Assembly: GCA_965279125.1 (NCBI GenBank)
Contig: CBDIHL010000034.1
Location: 62,001-126,000, forward strand
Reading direction: 5' to 3'
Length of the DNA stretch: 64,000 nt
Source: Dinoroseobacter sp965279125
GTDB lineage: Bacteria; Pseudomonadota; Alphaproteobacteria; Rhodobacterales; Rhodobacteraceae
Below are positions 51,300 to 60,354 of this stretch, piece by piece. The notes under the pieces were generated by a model. The model was not told the origin of the DNA, searched no databases, and saw nothing but the letters and a program-made list of their open reading frames with translations. A program made the position numbers and the translations under genes. Numbering within the stretch: position 1 is the stretch's first letter; the number at the start of each line of letters is the position of its first letter.

Positions 51300-52688
51300 T
51301 CACAGCCCCTCCAATTTGGCCGGATCGAAGCTTGCCCCCGGCACCAGCTCGACGCTTGTCTTTGTCATCCGCACATCGACGCCGGCCGCGACCAGCGCAG
51401 CTTTCATCGCATCCAGCGCGCCGAAGTCCTTGGTTTCCATCGCGCGTGCGCGAAGCTGCGACAGGTGCTCTGCGAGGGCGGACATATCGACAGCATCCTC
51501 CCATCCACCAAGCATGTCCGTCAGCAATCCCATGAACCGCGCGGATGCCACAAATTCCGGCACGGCATCGGCGCGCTTTGCGAGCGCATGAAGATGCGCC
51601 AAAGCCCCTGCGGTGTTCAAATCATCCGACAGCGCTGCCAAGACCTCCGGCGCGACCTCGCCAGCCTCAACGCCCACGACCAAGCCGCGCCACTTGCGCA
51701 ATGTCGCTTCCGCCTCGGCCCGCTTCTTCTCCGTCCAATCCATCGGCTTGCGGTAATGCGTGCTGAGAAACACGAACCGGATCACCTCCCCCGGCACGCC
51801 TTGATCCAGAAGATCGCGTACGGTGAAGAAATTGCCCAAAGACTTGGACATTTTCTTCCCCTCGACCTGCAACATCTCGTTATGCAGCCAGACCTTGGCA
51901 AATCCCGCGCCCGGATCGGCGCAGCAGCTTTGCGCGATCTCGTTCTCGTGATGCGGGAAGGTCAGGTCATTGCCACCCCCGTGAATGTCGAAGGACGTGC
52001 CCAGCAGCGCCTTGGACATGGCCGAGCATTCGATATGCCAGCCCGGACGCCCCCGACCCCATGGGCTATTCCAACCAGGCGTCGCATCATCTGACGGCTT
52101 CCAGAGCACAAAATCCATCGGATTGCGCTTGTAGGGGGCGACCTCGACCCGCGCGCCTGCGATCATGTCCTCGACCGCGCGGCCTGACAAACGGCCATAG
52201 GCCTCGTAGCTGTCGACGGCGAACAGAACGTGCCCCTCGGCGGCATAGGCGTGCCCATCCGCGATCAGCCCTTCGATCATCGCCACCATTTCCGTGATAT
52301 ATTCGGTCGCGCGTGGCATATGGGTCGGCTCCAGCGTGCCTAGCGCTGCCATATCGTCGAGATACCAGCGAATGGTCTCGTCCGAACGCTCGCGCACGAG
52401 CTCTTGCAGCGTGCCTTCGGCACCGGCCTGCTGTCGCTCCAGAGCGGTTGCGTTGATTTTGTCGTCCACATCCGTGAAGTTTCGCACGTAAGTCACGGAA
52501 TTCGCGCCATAAACATGCCGTAGCAACCGCGTGAGAACATCAAACACAATCACGGGCCGCGCGTTGCCAAGATGCGCGCGATCATACACGGTCGGCCCGC
52601 ACAGATAGAGGCGCACATTGTTAGCCTCAATCGGCGTGAACACCTCTTTGCGGCGGCTCAGGGTGTTGTGAAGTTTGATCTCGGTCAT
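51300..52688 (-). CDS. cysS: Cysteinyl-tRNA synthetase
   Basis: 462 residues from ATG 52688 (MTEIKLHNTL). Class I synthetase: zinc-binding YLCGPTVYDRAHLGNARP including the HIGH-like HLGN, a second zinc ligand region in GWHIECSAM and HHENEIAQ, and KMSKS in EGKKMSKSLGNFF near residue 270. The C-terminal tRNA-binding domain is complete. It lies about 76 bp upstream of cimA on the same strand. Confidence 0.96.
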   Translation of the reverse strand: MTEIKLHNTLSRRKEVFTPIEANNVRLYLCGPTVYDRAHLGNARPVIVFDVLTRLLRHVYGANSVTYVRNFTDVDDKINATALERQQAGAEGTLQELVRERSDETIRWYLDDMAALGTLEPTHMPRATEYITEMVAMIEGLIADGHAYAAEGHVLFAVDSYEAYGRLSGRAVEDMIAGARVEVAPYKRNPMDFVLWKPSDDATPGWNSPWGRGRPGWHIECSAMSKALLGTSFDIHGGGNDLTFPHHENEIAQSCCADPGAGFAKVWLHNEMLQVEGKKMSKSLGNFFTVRDLLDQGVPGEVIRFVFLSTHYRKPMDWTEKKRAEAEATLRKWRGLVVGVEAGEVAPEVLAALSDDLNTAGALAHLHALAKRADAVPEFVASARFMGLLTDMLGGWEDAVDMSALAEHLSQLRARAMETKDFGALDAMKAALVAAGVDVRMTKTSVELVPGASFDPAKLEGL

Positions 52689-52878
52689 CAGGGCAAGCCT
52701 TTGGAAAACGCAGATGCGCGCAGCGGGCTTAGCAGGGATGATTGGTAAGGAAAACCAGACGACTGCGCCCACCGCGAGGGGTTAGCGGATAATGCAGCAA
52801 CAAATTGGGCAGGTCTTGGTCATGGCAACTCGATTAAGCCAAGTTGCACCACGGGGCAAGAGGTGACAACCTGCCCGA

Positions 52879-53229
52879 ATGACCAGAGACGAGGTAAATG
52901 CGGCTTGCGCCAAATTTCCGGGTGCCACCTTGGAAGACCCTTGGGGCGGCGGGCATGACGCGTGGAAGATCGGCGGCAAGATGTTCGCGACGATTGGTGT
53001 GGCCAATGATGGCGTGTCGGTGAAGACCGAAAGCATCGAACAGGCGCAATTTCTGATCGAGATGGGGCTCGGTGACAAAGCCCCCTATTTCCACCGCTCT
53101 TGGATCCGGCTGCGGTTTGACAGCGATGTCGGACCGGATGAGCTACATGACAGATTGGCCACGTCCTACGGGCTGGTCCGCGGCAGCCTGACCAAGACGC
53201 TGCAAGCGAGCTTGCCCGCTTGGCCCTGA
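52879..53229 (+). CDS. MmcQ/YjbR family protein
   Basis: 116 residues. A compact DNA-binding-like CyaY fold protein of the YjbR group: PGATLEDPWGGGHDAWKIGG and KMFATIGV, followed by PYFHRSWIRLRFDSDV and a LATSYGLVRGSLTKT end. Function is unknown; structures suggest a nucleic acid-binding role. It is divergent from cysS and precedes the aminotransferase gene by about 90 bp. Confidence 0.85.
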   Translation: MTRDEVNAACAKFPGATLEDPWGGGHDAWKIGGKMFATIGVANDGVSVKTESIEQAQFLIEMGLGDKAPYFHRSWIRLRFDSDVGPDELHDRLATSYGLVRGSLTKTLQASLPAWP

Positions 53230-53321
53230 CCCATTCCGATCGCTGATCGCCGGACTCAGGAACCGGAAATTGACTTTGCCCCCGGCTCATGGCCCTGTCC
53301 GCGCAAACGGAGGGCAGGCCT

Positions 53322-54494
53322 ATGCGACTTTCAAACCGAGTGACCGGGATCACCGCAGGCGGCGCGGATGGCTGGGGTGTGTTCTATGCCGCCCGCGCGC
53401 GCGAGGCCAAGGGCGAGAGGGTCGCGAACCTGACGATAGGCGAGCATGACATCCGCACCGATCCCGCGATCCTGGACGCCATGCATGCCTCGGCGGTGGG
53501 CGGGCATACCGGATATGCCTCGGTCCCCGGCACGCCAGAATTGCGCGCAGCAGTGGCGCGCCGGGTTCAGGCGCGCACCGATGTTCAGACGGGCCCTGAG
53601 AATGTCTTGATCACCCCCGGCGGCCAATCGGCGCTGTTTGCCGCCCATATCGCAGCGCTCGATCCCGGCGAGACGGCGCTGTTTGTCGATCCCTATTATG
53701 TGACTTATCCCGGCACGATCCGCGGGGCTGGCGGGGTGCCGAAGTCGGTTGCCGCGGCCAGCGAGGATGGGTTTCAACCGCAGCAAGCCACTTTAATGTC
53801 GGCGGCTAAAGGTGCCAAATCCCTGCTGATTAACTCGCCCAACAACCCGACAGGGGTAGTTTACACGCCTCAGACCATGGTCGGCATCGCCGAGGTTTGC
53901 ACCGCCCAAGACCTCTGGCTGATCTCCGACGAGGTGTACGACACTCAAGTCTGGGAGGGCACCGCTCTGAGCCCGCGCGCCTTGCCTAGCATGGCCGCGC
54001 GCACATTGGTCGTCGGATCGCTGTCAAAAAGCCACGCCATGACCGGGTCGCGCTTGGGCTGGGTGGTCGGACCGTCGCAAGCCATCGCGCATCTGGCGAA
54101 TTTGGCGACCCATACGACCTATGGTGTGCCCGGCTTCATTCAGGATGCGGGCCTGTTTGCACTATCGCAAGGCGACGGGCTTGAGCAACAGATCGCAGCC
54201 CCCTTCCAGCGGCGACGCCAGATCGTATTGGCCGCCCTTGAGGGGCAACAGGTTGTGCGCGCAACCCCGCCACAAGGGGCGATGTATGTGATGCTGGATA
54301 TTCGCGCGACGCGGATGAGCGGGCTGACCTTTGCCGAGACACTTCTGGCCGAGAAAGACATCGCCGTTATGCCCGGCGAAAGCTTCGGCGAGGCGGCAGC
54401 GGGTCATGTGCGCGTGGCGATGACCCTGCCGGATACGGAGTTTGACAACGCAATCAAGACCCTGATCGCGTTCGCCAATACCTGCGCCGCCTAG
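53322..54494 (+). CDS. PLP-dependent class I/II aminotransferase
   Basis: 390 residues from ATG 53322, with GGAGGG about ten bases upstream. Fold type I: TIGEHDIRTDPAILDAM, GGQSALFAAHIAAL, INSPNNPTGVVYTP, LWLISDEVYD, and the PLP lysine in GSLSKSHAMTGSRLGWVVG. The Arg that binds the alpha-carboxylate is in GHVRVAMTLP. It resembles aspartate, arginine:pyruvate and related transaminases; the amino donor cannot be decided from sequence. Confidence 0.9.
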   Translation: MRLSNRVTGITAGGADGWGVFYAARAREAKGERVANLTIGEHDIRTDPAILDAMHASAVGGHTGYASVPGTPELRAAVARRVQARTDVQTGPENVLITPGGQSALFAAHIAALDPGETALFVDPYYVTYPGTIRGAGGVPKSVAAASEDGFQPQQATLMSAAKGAKSLLINSPNNPTGVVYTPQTMVGIAEVCTAQDLWLISDEVYDTQVWEGTALSPRALPSMAARTLVVGSLSKSHAMTGSRLGWVVGPSQAIAHLANLATHTTYGVPGFIQDAGLFALSQGDGLEQQIAAPFQRRRQIVLAALEGQQVVRATPPQGAMYVMLDIRATRMSGLTFAETLLAEKDIAVMPGESFGEAAAGHVRVAMTLPDTEFDNAIKTLIAFANTCAA

Positions 54495-54495
54495 G

Positions 54496-54521
54496 CTTTT
54501 TCTTGCCAAAAATACTCAAAT
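54496..54521. repeat. 26-bp intergenic motif, copy 2
   Basis: TTTTTCTTGCC followed by AAAAATACTCAAAT; one difference from 30255-30280. It lies directly after the aminotransferase stop and before the convergent msrB stop. Confidence 0.6.
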
Positions 54522-54542
54522 GCGCCGCTAGACGACCTGCAT

Positions 54543-54938
54543 TTACGCGTCTTCCGGCTCGAACTTCAGGGCGACCCCGTTGATGCAATACCGCAAGCCC
54601 GTCGGCTGCGGGCCGTCGGGAAACACGTGGCCCAGATGCGCGTCACAGCGATTGCAATGCACCTCGGTGCGGGTCATGAACCACGACTTATCGACGCTCT
54701 CGCCGACCATGTCCGCATCGGCCGGGGCATAAAAGGACGGCCAGCCGGTGCCGCTGTCGAACTTCGTTTCGGCATCAAAGACAGGCGCGTCGCAGCACAC
54801 GCAATGAAACATTCCGGATGCTTTGGGGAAATCATCATGGCTGAACGCACGCTCGGTGCCATGCTTGCGGGCCACTTTGAAGGCGAGATCGCTGAGTTGC
54901 GCGCGCCATTCCTCATCGCTTTTGACAACTTTATCCAT
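54543..54938 (-). CDS. msrB: Peptide-methionine (R)-S-oxide reductase
   Basis: 131 residues from ATG 54938 (MDKVVKSDEEW), with GAGGG upstream. Reduces methionine-R-sulfoxide in proteins. The zinc site comes from CVCC near residue 46 and CNRC near residue 95, and the catalytic cysteine is in RYCINGVAL near residue 118. FDSGTGWPSFYAP is the substrate pocket signature. The frame stays open to 55724, overlapping the divergent acyltransferase gene. Confidence 0.95.
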   Translation of the reverse strand: MDKVVKSDEEWRAQLSDLAFKVARKHGTERAFSHDDFPKASGMFHCVCCDAPVFDAETKFDSGTGWPSFYAPADADMVGESVDKSWFMTRTEVHCNRCDAHLGHVFPDGPQPTGLRYCINGVALKFEPEDA

Positions 54939-55061
54939 CGGAACCCTCTTTCTTGTCTCGGAAACGTCATACCCCTGTGACAGAGCTTGATCGCAGATGT
55001 AAGACTGAACGCAGCACTGCCAAGATGCAGCGCACGGCCCTGTGAAGAAGGACGCGGCGAG

Positions 55062-55796
55062 GTGAGATTGCGGCGAGGACGATATGAAGCGCGCGCAGCG
55101 GTCGGGGTGACGGATCTGCGGGCCTGTCAAAAGCTGCGCTACCGGGCGTTTCAGTCGGGCGAAGAGGGCCTCGATGCCGATGCGTTTGATGCAATCTGCA
55201 CCCATGTGATGATCGAAGAGGTAAAGACCGGCGCGCTGGTGGCCTGCTTTCGCTTGCTGCCGCTGCGCAACGGGTCCGAGATCTCGCGCAGTTATTCCGC
55301 ACAGTTCTATGAGCTTTCCGCGCTGGAAGCCTTCGAAGGCAAAATGGTCGAAATGGGCCGATTTTGCATCGCCCCCAACCTGAATGATGCCGATATCCTG
55401 CGCGTCGCATGGGGGGCGATGACGCGCTATGTTGATGAGAACGAAGTTGAAATGCTGTTTGGTTGCTCGTCGTTCAAGGGCACGGAAGCCGGTAGCTATG
55501 AAGACGCTTTCGCCCTTCTCAATGCCAAGCATCTCGCGCCCAAACGCTGGCTGCCGCGCGTCAAAGCACCGGCCATTTTCCCGTTTTCGACCCGTCTTGG
55601 CTTGCGCAAACCTGATCTGAAGCGCGCGATGCAGACCCTGCCGCCGCTTTTGCGCACCTATCTGGTGATGGGCGGGTGGGTCAGCGATCATGCGGTCGTC
55701 GACCGCGACATGAACACGCTGCATGTGTTCACGGGCCTCGAGATAGGAGCGATCCCGCCCGCGCGCGCGCGACTGCTGCGGGCGGTGGCGGGCTAA
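55062..55796 (+). CDS. OlsB-like GNAT acyltransferase, second copy
   Basis: 244 residues from GTG 55062, with AAGGA about ten bases upstream; ATG 54987 is open but adds non-conserved residues. PF13444-type, like olsB at 9331: RACQKLRYRAFQSGEEGL, DADAFDAICTHVMIEE, KMVEMGRFCIAPNLN and EVEMLFGCSSFKGTEAG. Compared with the olsB in this window, the aligned regions are recognisable but many positions differ, so it is not a recent duplicate. No olsA lies next to it. It could acylate ornithine, glutamine or another amine, or another carrier-bound substrate. Confidence 0.82.
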   Translation: MRLRRGRYEARAAVGVTDLRACQKLRYRAFQSGEEGLDADAFDAICTHVMIEEVKTGALVACFRLLPLRNGSEISRSYSAQFYELSALEAFEGKMVEMGRFCIAPNLNDADILRVAWGAMTRYVDENEVEMLFGCSSFKGTEAGSYEDAFALLNAKHLAPKRWLPRVKAPAIFPFSTRLGLRKPDLKRAMQTLPPLLRTYLVMGGWVSDHAVVDRDMNTLHVFTGLEIGAIPPARARLLRAVAG

Positions 55797-55836
55797 ACCT
55801 CCACGTGGAGATTTGCAAATTCTCGCGTGAGAATTT
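55795..55836. repeat. Paired-hairpin element, copy B
   Basis: CTCCACGTGGAG at 55799-55810 inside an imperfect 20-base stem, and AAATTCTCGCGTGAGAATTT at 55817-55836, identical to 45416-45435. Order and orientation are reversed relative to copy A. It begins at the stop of the acyltransferase gene and lies 40 bp before the ABC-F gene. Confidence 0.8.
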
Positions 55837-55876
55837 CGTGCTTTTCTGCACCCCCCGCTTGCGCTAGCTCACCCGC

Positions 55877-57688
55877 ATGGCCAGACCTCCTCTTCTCCAA
55901 CTCTCCGACATCTCGCTGACCTTCGGCGGTGATCCTGTATTTTCCGAACTGGGCCTCGTCGTCCAACCCGGCGACCGCGTCGCCCTTGTGGGGCGCAATG
56001 GATCGGGCAAATCCACGCTGATGAAGGTCATGGCAGGCCTTGTGGAGGCCGATCGCGGGTCCGTTGTGGCCGCCCCCGGCACCCAAGTCGGCTATATGGA
56101 TCAGGATCCCAGCCTTGAAGGCTTCACCACCTTGGGCGATTTCGCCGCCGAGGTGCTGGATCCAGCCGAGATGTATAAGATCGACATGGCCGCAGAAGGG
56201 CTGAAACTGAACCTCGATACCGAGGTCTCCAGTGCGTCCGGCGGCGAGCGTCGCCGCGCGGCCCTTGCCCGCCTGCTCGCCCAGGACCCCGAGCTGATGT
56301 TGCTCGACGAGCCGACAAACCACCTCGATATCGAGGCGATTGCCTGGCTCGAAGATCACCTGAAATCCACCCGCACCGCCTTTGTGCTGATCAGCCACGA
56401 CCGCGCGTTCCTGAACGCCCTTGCCCGCGCGACCCTGTGGATTGACCGAGGCGCTGTGCGTCGTCGCGAGAAGGGTTTTGAGGATTTCGAAGGCTGGCGC
56501 GACAAGGTCTGGGACGAGGAAGACACCCAACGCCACAAGCTCGACCGCAAGATCAAGGCCGAAGCCCGCTGGGCCGTCGAAGGCATCTCGGCGCGCCGCA
56601 AACGCAACCAAGGCCGGGTGCGCGCGCTGGGCGATCTGCGCCAGCAACGCTCGGACATGATCCGGCGTCAGGGTGTGGCGGCGATGGCGCTTGAGGACGG
56701 ACCAACATCCGGCAAGCGCGTGATCGAGGCGAAAGGCATCGCCAAATCCTTCGGCGAGCGCGTGATCCTGCGCCCCTTCGATCTGCGCGTGCAGCGTGGC
56801 GAAAGGATCGCCTTTGTCGGCCCAAATGGAGCCGGAAAAACCACGCTTCTCAAGATGTTGACGGGCGAACTTGAACCAGATTCCGGAACCATGACCCATG
56901 GCACCGGTCTGGAAATGGCGGTATTCGATCAGACGCGCTCGGCGCTTGATCCCGATATGACGCTTTGGGAAAGCCTGACCGGAGATGCCGAGATGCGGGT
57001 CTCAGGCCAAGCCGATCAGGTGATGGTGCGCGGTACGCCAAAGCACGTCGTTGGCTATCTTAAAGAGTTTTTGTTCTCTGACGCGCAAGCCCGCGCGCCG
57101 GTGCGCTCGCTATCAGGTGGCGAGAAGGCACGGCTGCTGCTGGCGCGAATCATGGCGCGAAACTCGAACCTTTTGGTCCTCGACGAGCCGACCAATGATC
57201 TCGACATCGAGACGCTCGATCTGCTGCAAGAACTGCTCAGCGATTTTCCCGGTACCGTGCTGCTGGTCAGCCATGACCGCGACTTTCTTGACCGTGTGGC
57301 CACCACCACCATCGCCATGGAAGGCGATGGCAGCGCGCAGGCCTTTCCCGGTGGCTGGTCCGATTACCGACGCCAGCGCGGCGAGGTGGAGGCCCCGACG
57401 CCGGGCAAAGCCTTCAAGGCGAAAGGCTCCGGCGCATCGCCCAAGGCCAAGCCGACCAAATCGGCGCTCAGCTTTACCGAAAGCCACCGCCTCGAAAGCC
57501 TGCCCGGCGAGATCGCCAAGCTGGAAGGCGAGATTGCGAAGCTGGCAAACCTGCTGTCAGACCCTGAGCTTTACACCAAAGCCCCCGACAAATTTGCCAA
57601 AGCCACCGAAGCGCTCGGCCAACGCCAAGCCGCACTCGACAAGGCGGAAGAGGACTGGCTGACGCTGGCGGAAAAAGCGGAAAGCTAA
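55877..57688 (+). CDS. ABC-F family ATPase (Uup-type)
   Basis: 603 residues, two ABC domains and no membrane part. Domain 1: Walker A GRNGSGKST, signature SSASGGERRRAAL, Walker B LMLLDEPTNHLD. An ABC-F linker with basic residues (about 220-270, RKIKAEARWAVEGISARRKRN) follows. Domain 2: GPNGAGKTT, SLSGGEKARLLL, LVLDEPTNDLD. The C-terminal arm (about 520-603) is Lys-rich and coiled coil, as in Uup. ABC-F proteins act on the ribosome E site; Uup-type members also affect branched DNA. Start ATG 55877. Confidence 0.93.
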   Translation: MARPPLLQLSDISLTFGGDPVFSELGLVVQPGDRVALVGRNGSGKSTLMKVMAGLVEADRGSVVAAPGTQVGYMDQDPSLEGFTTLGDFAAEVLDPAEMYKIDMAAEGLKLNLDTEVSSASGGERRRAALARLLAQDPELMLLDEPTNHLDIEAIAWLEDHLKSTRTAFVLISHDRAFLNALARATLWIDRGAVRRREKGFEDFEGWRDKVWDEEDTQRHKLDRKIKAEARWAVEGISARRKRNQGRVRALGDLRQQRSDMIRRQGVAAMALEDGPTSGKRVIEAKGIAKSFGERVILRPFDLRVQRGERIAFVGPNGAGKTTLLKMLTGELEPDSGTMTHGTGLEMAVFDQTRSALDPDMTLWESLTGDAEMRVSGQADQVMVRGTPKHVVGYLKEFLFSDAQARAPVRSLSGGEKARLLLARIMARNSNLLVLDEPTNDLDIETLDLLQELLSDFPGTVLLVSHDRDFLDRVATTTIAMEGDGSAQAFPGGWSDYRRQRGEVEAPTPGKAFKAKGSGASPKAKPTKSALSFTESHRLESLPGEIAKLEGEIAKLANLLSDPELYTKAPDKFAKATEALGQRQAALDKAEEDWLTLAEKAES

Positions 57689-57720
57689 GCCACTGTATTG
57701 GCCTTTGCATTTGCGCTAGG

Positions 57721-58578
57721 ATGGCGAAAAAGAAGGGCAGTTTCATGATCGGGCGCAAACCAGACCTCGTGTGCATTGGCGCGCAAAAGGCCGCAACCAG
57801 TTGGTTCTACCGCGTGATGGGCGCGCGCGATGACATGTGGGTGCCGCCGTTCAAAGAGGTGCATTTCTTCGATTTCAAATACTGCCCCGAGAATCGCAAA
57901 TGGGCGCGCAAGGCTTTGGCGAAAGGTCTGACGAAGGCCGAAAACCGTCACCGCAAGAACCAGAAGGTCGTCGATGAGGCGTATCTGAGCTATCTCGCCT
58001 CCTTGGGCGAGCCGCCTTATTTCAACGGCACATGGTACAAGAAAATCTTTGCCCGCGCCCCGATGCGGATGCAAACCCTTGATGTAACACCCGAATATAG
58101 CACCCTGCCCGAAGATGGCGTGGCGTTCGTGGCCAAGTTTCTGCGCGATGCGCGCTTTGTGTATATCATCCGCGATCCGGTCAAACGTGCGATGTCACAA
58201 TTGCGGATGAACCTGACGCGGCGCGATTTCACCCCCAAGAACGACAAGGCTTGGTTGCGCATCGCGCGCGATCCGGTTTTCGACAATCGGGGCGATTACC
58301 TCAGCTATATCCCGCGCTGGGATTCGCATTTCGATGATCGCCGGATGCTCTATCTGCCCTATGGCGATGTCGGCAGCGACCCCAAAGGGGTGATGCGCAA
58401 GGTCGAGGCCTTTGCCAATCTCGACAAGGAAAATCCCTGGGGGTTGAACGCGGTCGTCCATAAGACGCCAGCGCTTGAGGTGCCTGATATCGTGCGCGAC
58501 GAGTTCGAGACGCGGTTTGCCCCCCAACGGGCCTACCTGACGGAACGGTTCGGCGCGGAGTTTGTGGCGCGGACTTAA
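57721..58578 (+). CDS. Sulfotransferase family protein
   Basis: 285 residues; ATG 57745 (MIGRKPDLV) is a possible start with AAGGG upstream. PAPS-binding motifs are clear: the 5'-phosphosulfate loop IGAQKAATSWFYRVM near residue 20 and the 3'-phosphate motif FVYIIRDPVKRAMSQLRMN near residue 145. It would transfer sulfate to a carbohydrate, lipid or protein; similar bacterial enzymes modify surface glycans. It lies alone between the ABC-F and bamE genes. No PAPS-making genes are in the window. Confidence 0.85.
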   Translation: MAKKKGSFMIGRKPDLVCIGAQKAATSWFYRVMGARDDMWVPPFKEVHFFDFKYCPENRKWARKALAKGLTKAENRHRKNQKVVDEAYLSYLASLGEPPYFNGTWYKKIFARAPMRMQTLDVTPEYSTLPEDGVAFVAKFLRDARFVYIIRDPVKRAMSQLRMNLTRRDFTPKNDKAWLRIARDPVFDNRGDYLSYIPRWDSHFDDRRMLYLPYGDVGSDPKGVMRKVEAFANLDKENPWGLNAVVHKTPALEVPDIVRDEFETRFAPQRAYLTERFGAEFVART

Positions 58579-58627
58579 CTCACGTAGGTCTTCTTGTCCG
58601 CCAGACAACTGACGGGCAGGTCACCGC

Positions 58628-59116
58628 TTAGTCGATCAGCTGACCCGCATCGATCCGACCCAAGCTGCCAAGAAGCTGGCGCAGGAAGGACACACCTTCG
58701 ATATTGCTGTCGGTCACGCGACGGTTGAGCGCGATCACTTCGCCATCCTCAAGCCCAAAGCGTTCGATATTGCGCACGCGTCCGTTGGAGCTGAACGAGA
58801 TCGCCACAACCTGACGCTCGATCACCTCGGGTGCGGAATAGGCATAAGTCTCGACCCGGCTTTGCACGTAATACCAAGCGGTATCGTTCAGCACACCCGC
58901 AGCGCCCGGCTGGCCGACCTTTTCGGTCACGGTGGCCTTGGTATCGCGCCCGACAGAAATCTCGGCAAGCTCTGCCTCGGTCGGCACATAGCCATGATTA
59001 CGATACGTTGCTGAACACGCGGCGAGGCCTGCCACAAGAACCATCCCGAGGAGGATGCGCAGAACGGTGCCGAAAAAGCCCGATTGTGCCTGTCGCGAGT
59101 GTTGTGCCTGTGCCAT
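58628..59116 (-). CDS. bamE: Outer membrane assembly lipoprotein BamE
   Basis: 162 residues from ATG 59116; ATG 59044 (MVLVAGLAACS) is an alternative. A lipoprotein signal with lipobox LAAC is followed by the SmpA/OmlA domain: GYVPTEAELAEISVGRDTKA, VTEKVGQPGAAGVLNDTAWY and YVQSRVETYAY. BamE is a small subunit of the beta-barrel assembly machinery. It is divergent from the DUF177 gene, a common arrangement in the group. Confidence 0.9.
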   Translation of the reverse strand: MAQAQHSRQAQSGFFGTVLRILLGMVLVAGLAACSATYRNHGYVPTEAELAEISVGRDTKATVTEKVGQPGAAGVLNDTAWYYVQSRVETYAYSAPEVIERQVVAISFSSNGRVRNIERFGLEDGEVIALNRRVTDSNIEGVSFLRQLLGSLGRIDAGQLID

Positions 59117-59250
59117 GAACACGCCTGCCTCTTTTCCTTGCCGCTTCCGGCCTTTAGCTTGCGATATCGAAACTTGGGCCATGGTTCAAGAAGAACGCGC
59201 ATGACGGCAGCTCAGATCGCCCACAGCGCGGCATCACGTGAAAGGAGCAA

Positions 59251-59832
59251 ATGATGACAGATCCGGCCCAGAGCGACGTGCCCGAAGGCCTTAGGCAGGT
59301 CTTGCGCCTTTCAGAGCTGCGCCAACGCAAGCCGACACGGTTCAACATCACGCCCGAGCCCTCTGTTTGCGACGCGCTCGCACGGATGCTGGAGCTGAGC
59401 GCGCTGCGCAAATTGCGCTTTGTCGGCGCGCTGACACCGCTGCCAGGTAAGGACTGGCTGTTAGACGCCGAACTGGGGGCCACACTGGTGCAGCCGTGCA
59501 GTGTCACCCTCACCCCGGTAACGACCCGGATCGAGGAAGACGTGCGGCGCCATTATTCCGACCAGCTAGAGCCGCCAGACTTGGACGATGGTGCCGAGAT
59601 CGAGATGCCGGAGGACGACACACTTGAGCCGCTGCCAAGCCGCATTGACCTGGGCGAGGTTCTTGTCGAAGCCCTTGTGCTGGCCATCCCTCCTTTTCCG
59701 CGTGCTGAAGGCGTTGATCTGGGCGAAATACGCGCGGCCCCGGATGGCATTGACCCGATGGATGACAGCGCCCTGAAACCGTTTGCCGGCCTTGCTGGAC
59801 TGCGCGAAAAGCTGGAAGGCAACGACGAATAA
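59251..59832 (+). CDS. DUF177 (YceD-like) protein
   Basis: 193 residues from the first of two tandem ATGs; GGAG lies just upstream. The DUF177 core is DWLLDAELGATLVQPCSVTL and TPVTTRIEEDVRRHYSDQ, followed by an acidic middle and the IDLGEVLVEALVLAIPPFPR segment. YceD-type proteins are linked to 23S rRNA processing or abundance, mostly from plant and enterobacterial work. It stands before rpmF, plsX and fabH as in many bacteria. Confidence 0.88.
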   Translation: MMTDPAQSDVPEGLRQVLRLSELRQRKPTRFNITPEPSVCDALARMLELSALRKLRFVGALTPLPGKDWLLDAELGATLVQPCSVTLTPVTTRIEEDVRRHYSDQLEPPDLDDGAEIEMPEDDTLEPLPSRIDLGEVLVEALVLAIPPFPRAEGVDLGEIRAAPDGIDPMDDSALKPFAGLAGLREKLEGNDE

Positions 59833-60045
59833 CACTTGGTTTGCCCAAGTTTACGCAGCACTCGCAGCCACGCAGGAATAGCCCTTGCGCCGCGCAAGAA
59901 TCGCAGTATGTTCCCGGCCTCGTCCACACGCCTCCGGCCTTGGGGTTTTGTAGCGGCATCCGGCCCTATGAAATGTCTGTGTCTCGGCTTATAGGGCACC
60001 CTGGGCGATTGCCCGTCATAGCTATAGAAAACCGAGGTCCGTCCG

Positions 60046-60252
60046 ATGGCAGTCCCACAGAATAAAATCTCGAAGTCCCGCCGCAACAACCGCCGCTCGC
60101 ATGACGCGCTGGTTGCTGGCAACCCGAACGAGTGTCCAAACTGCGGCGAGCTGAAGCGCCCGCATCACGTTTGCGCCTCGTGCGGCCATTACGCCGACCG
60201 CGAAGTGGTTGCGCAGGCGGATGAGGTCGAGCTGGACGAAGACGCGGCGTAA
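60046..60252 (+). CDS. rpmF: 50S ribosomal protein L32
   Basis: 68 residues, MAVPQNKISKSRRNNRRSHD being the conserved N-terminus. Two cysteine pairs (CPNC, CASC) form a zinc ribbon. The acidic C-terminal tail (DEVELDEDAA) is common in alphaproteobacteria. It precedes plsX by about 100 bp. Confidence 0.97.
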   Translation: MAVPQNKISKSRRNNRRSHDALVAGNPNECPNCGELKRPHHVCASCGHYADREVVAQADEVELDEDAA

Positions 60253-60354
60253 GCCGGTCAGTCCTTCTGACATGAAAACGCAGGAGAAAGCGGATGGCCT
60301 TGGCCATCGGCCCTCTTGCCGTATCGGCCCACGCCGGGCTAAGTGTCATATGGC

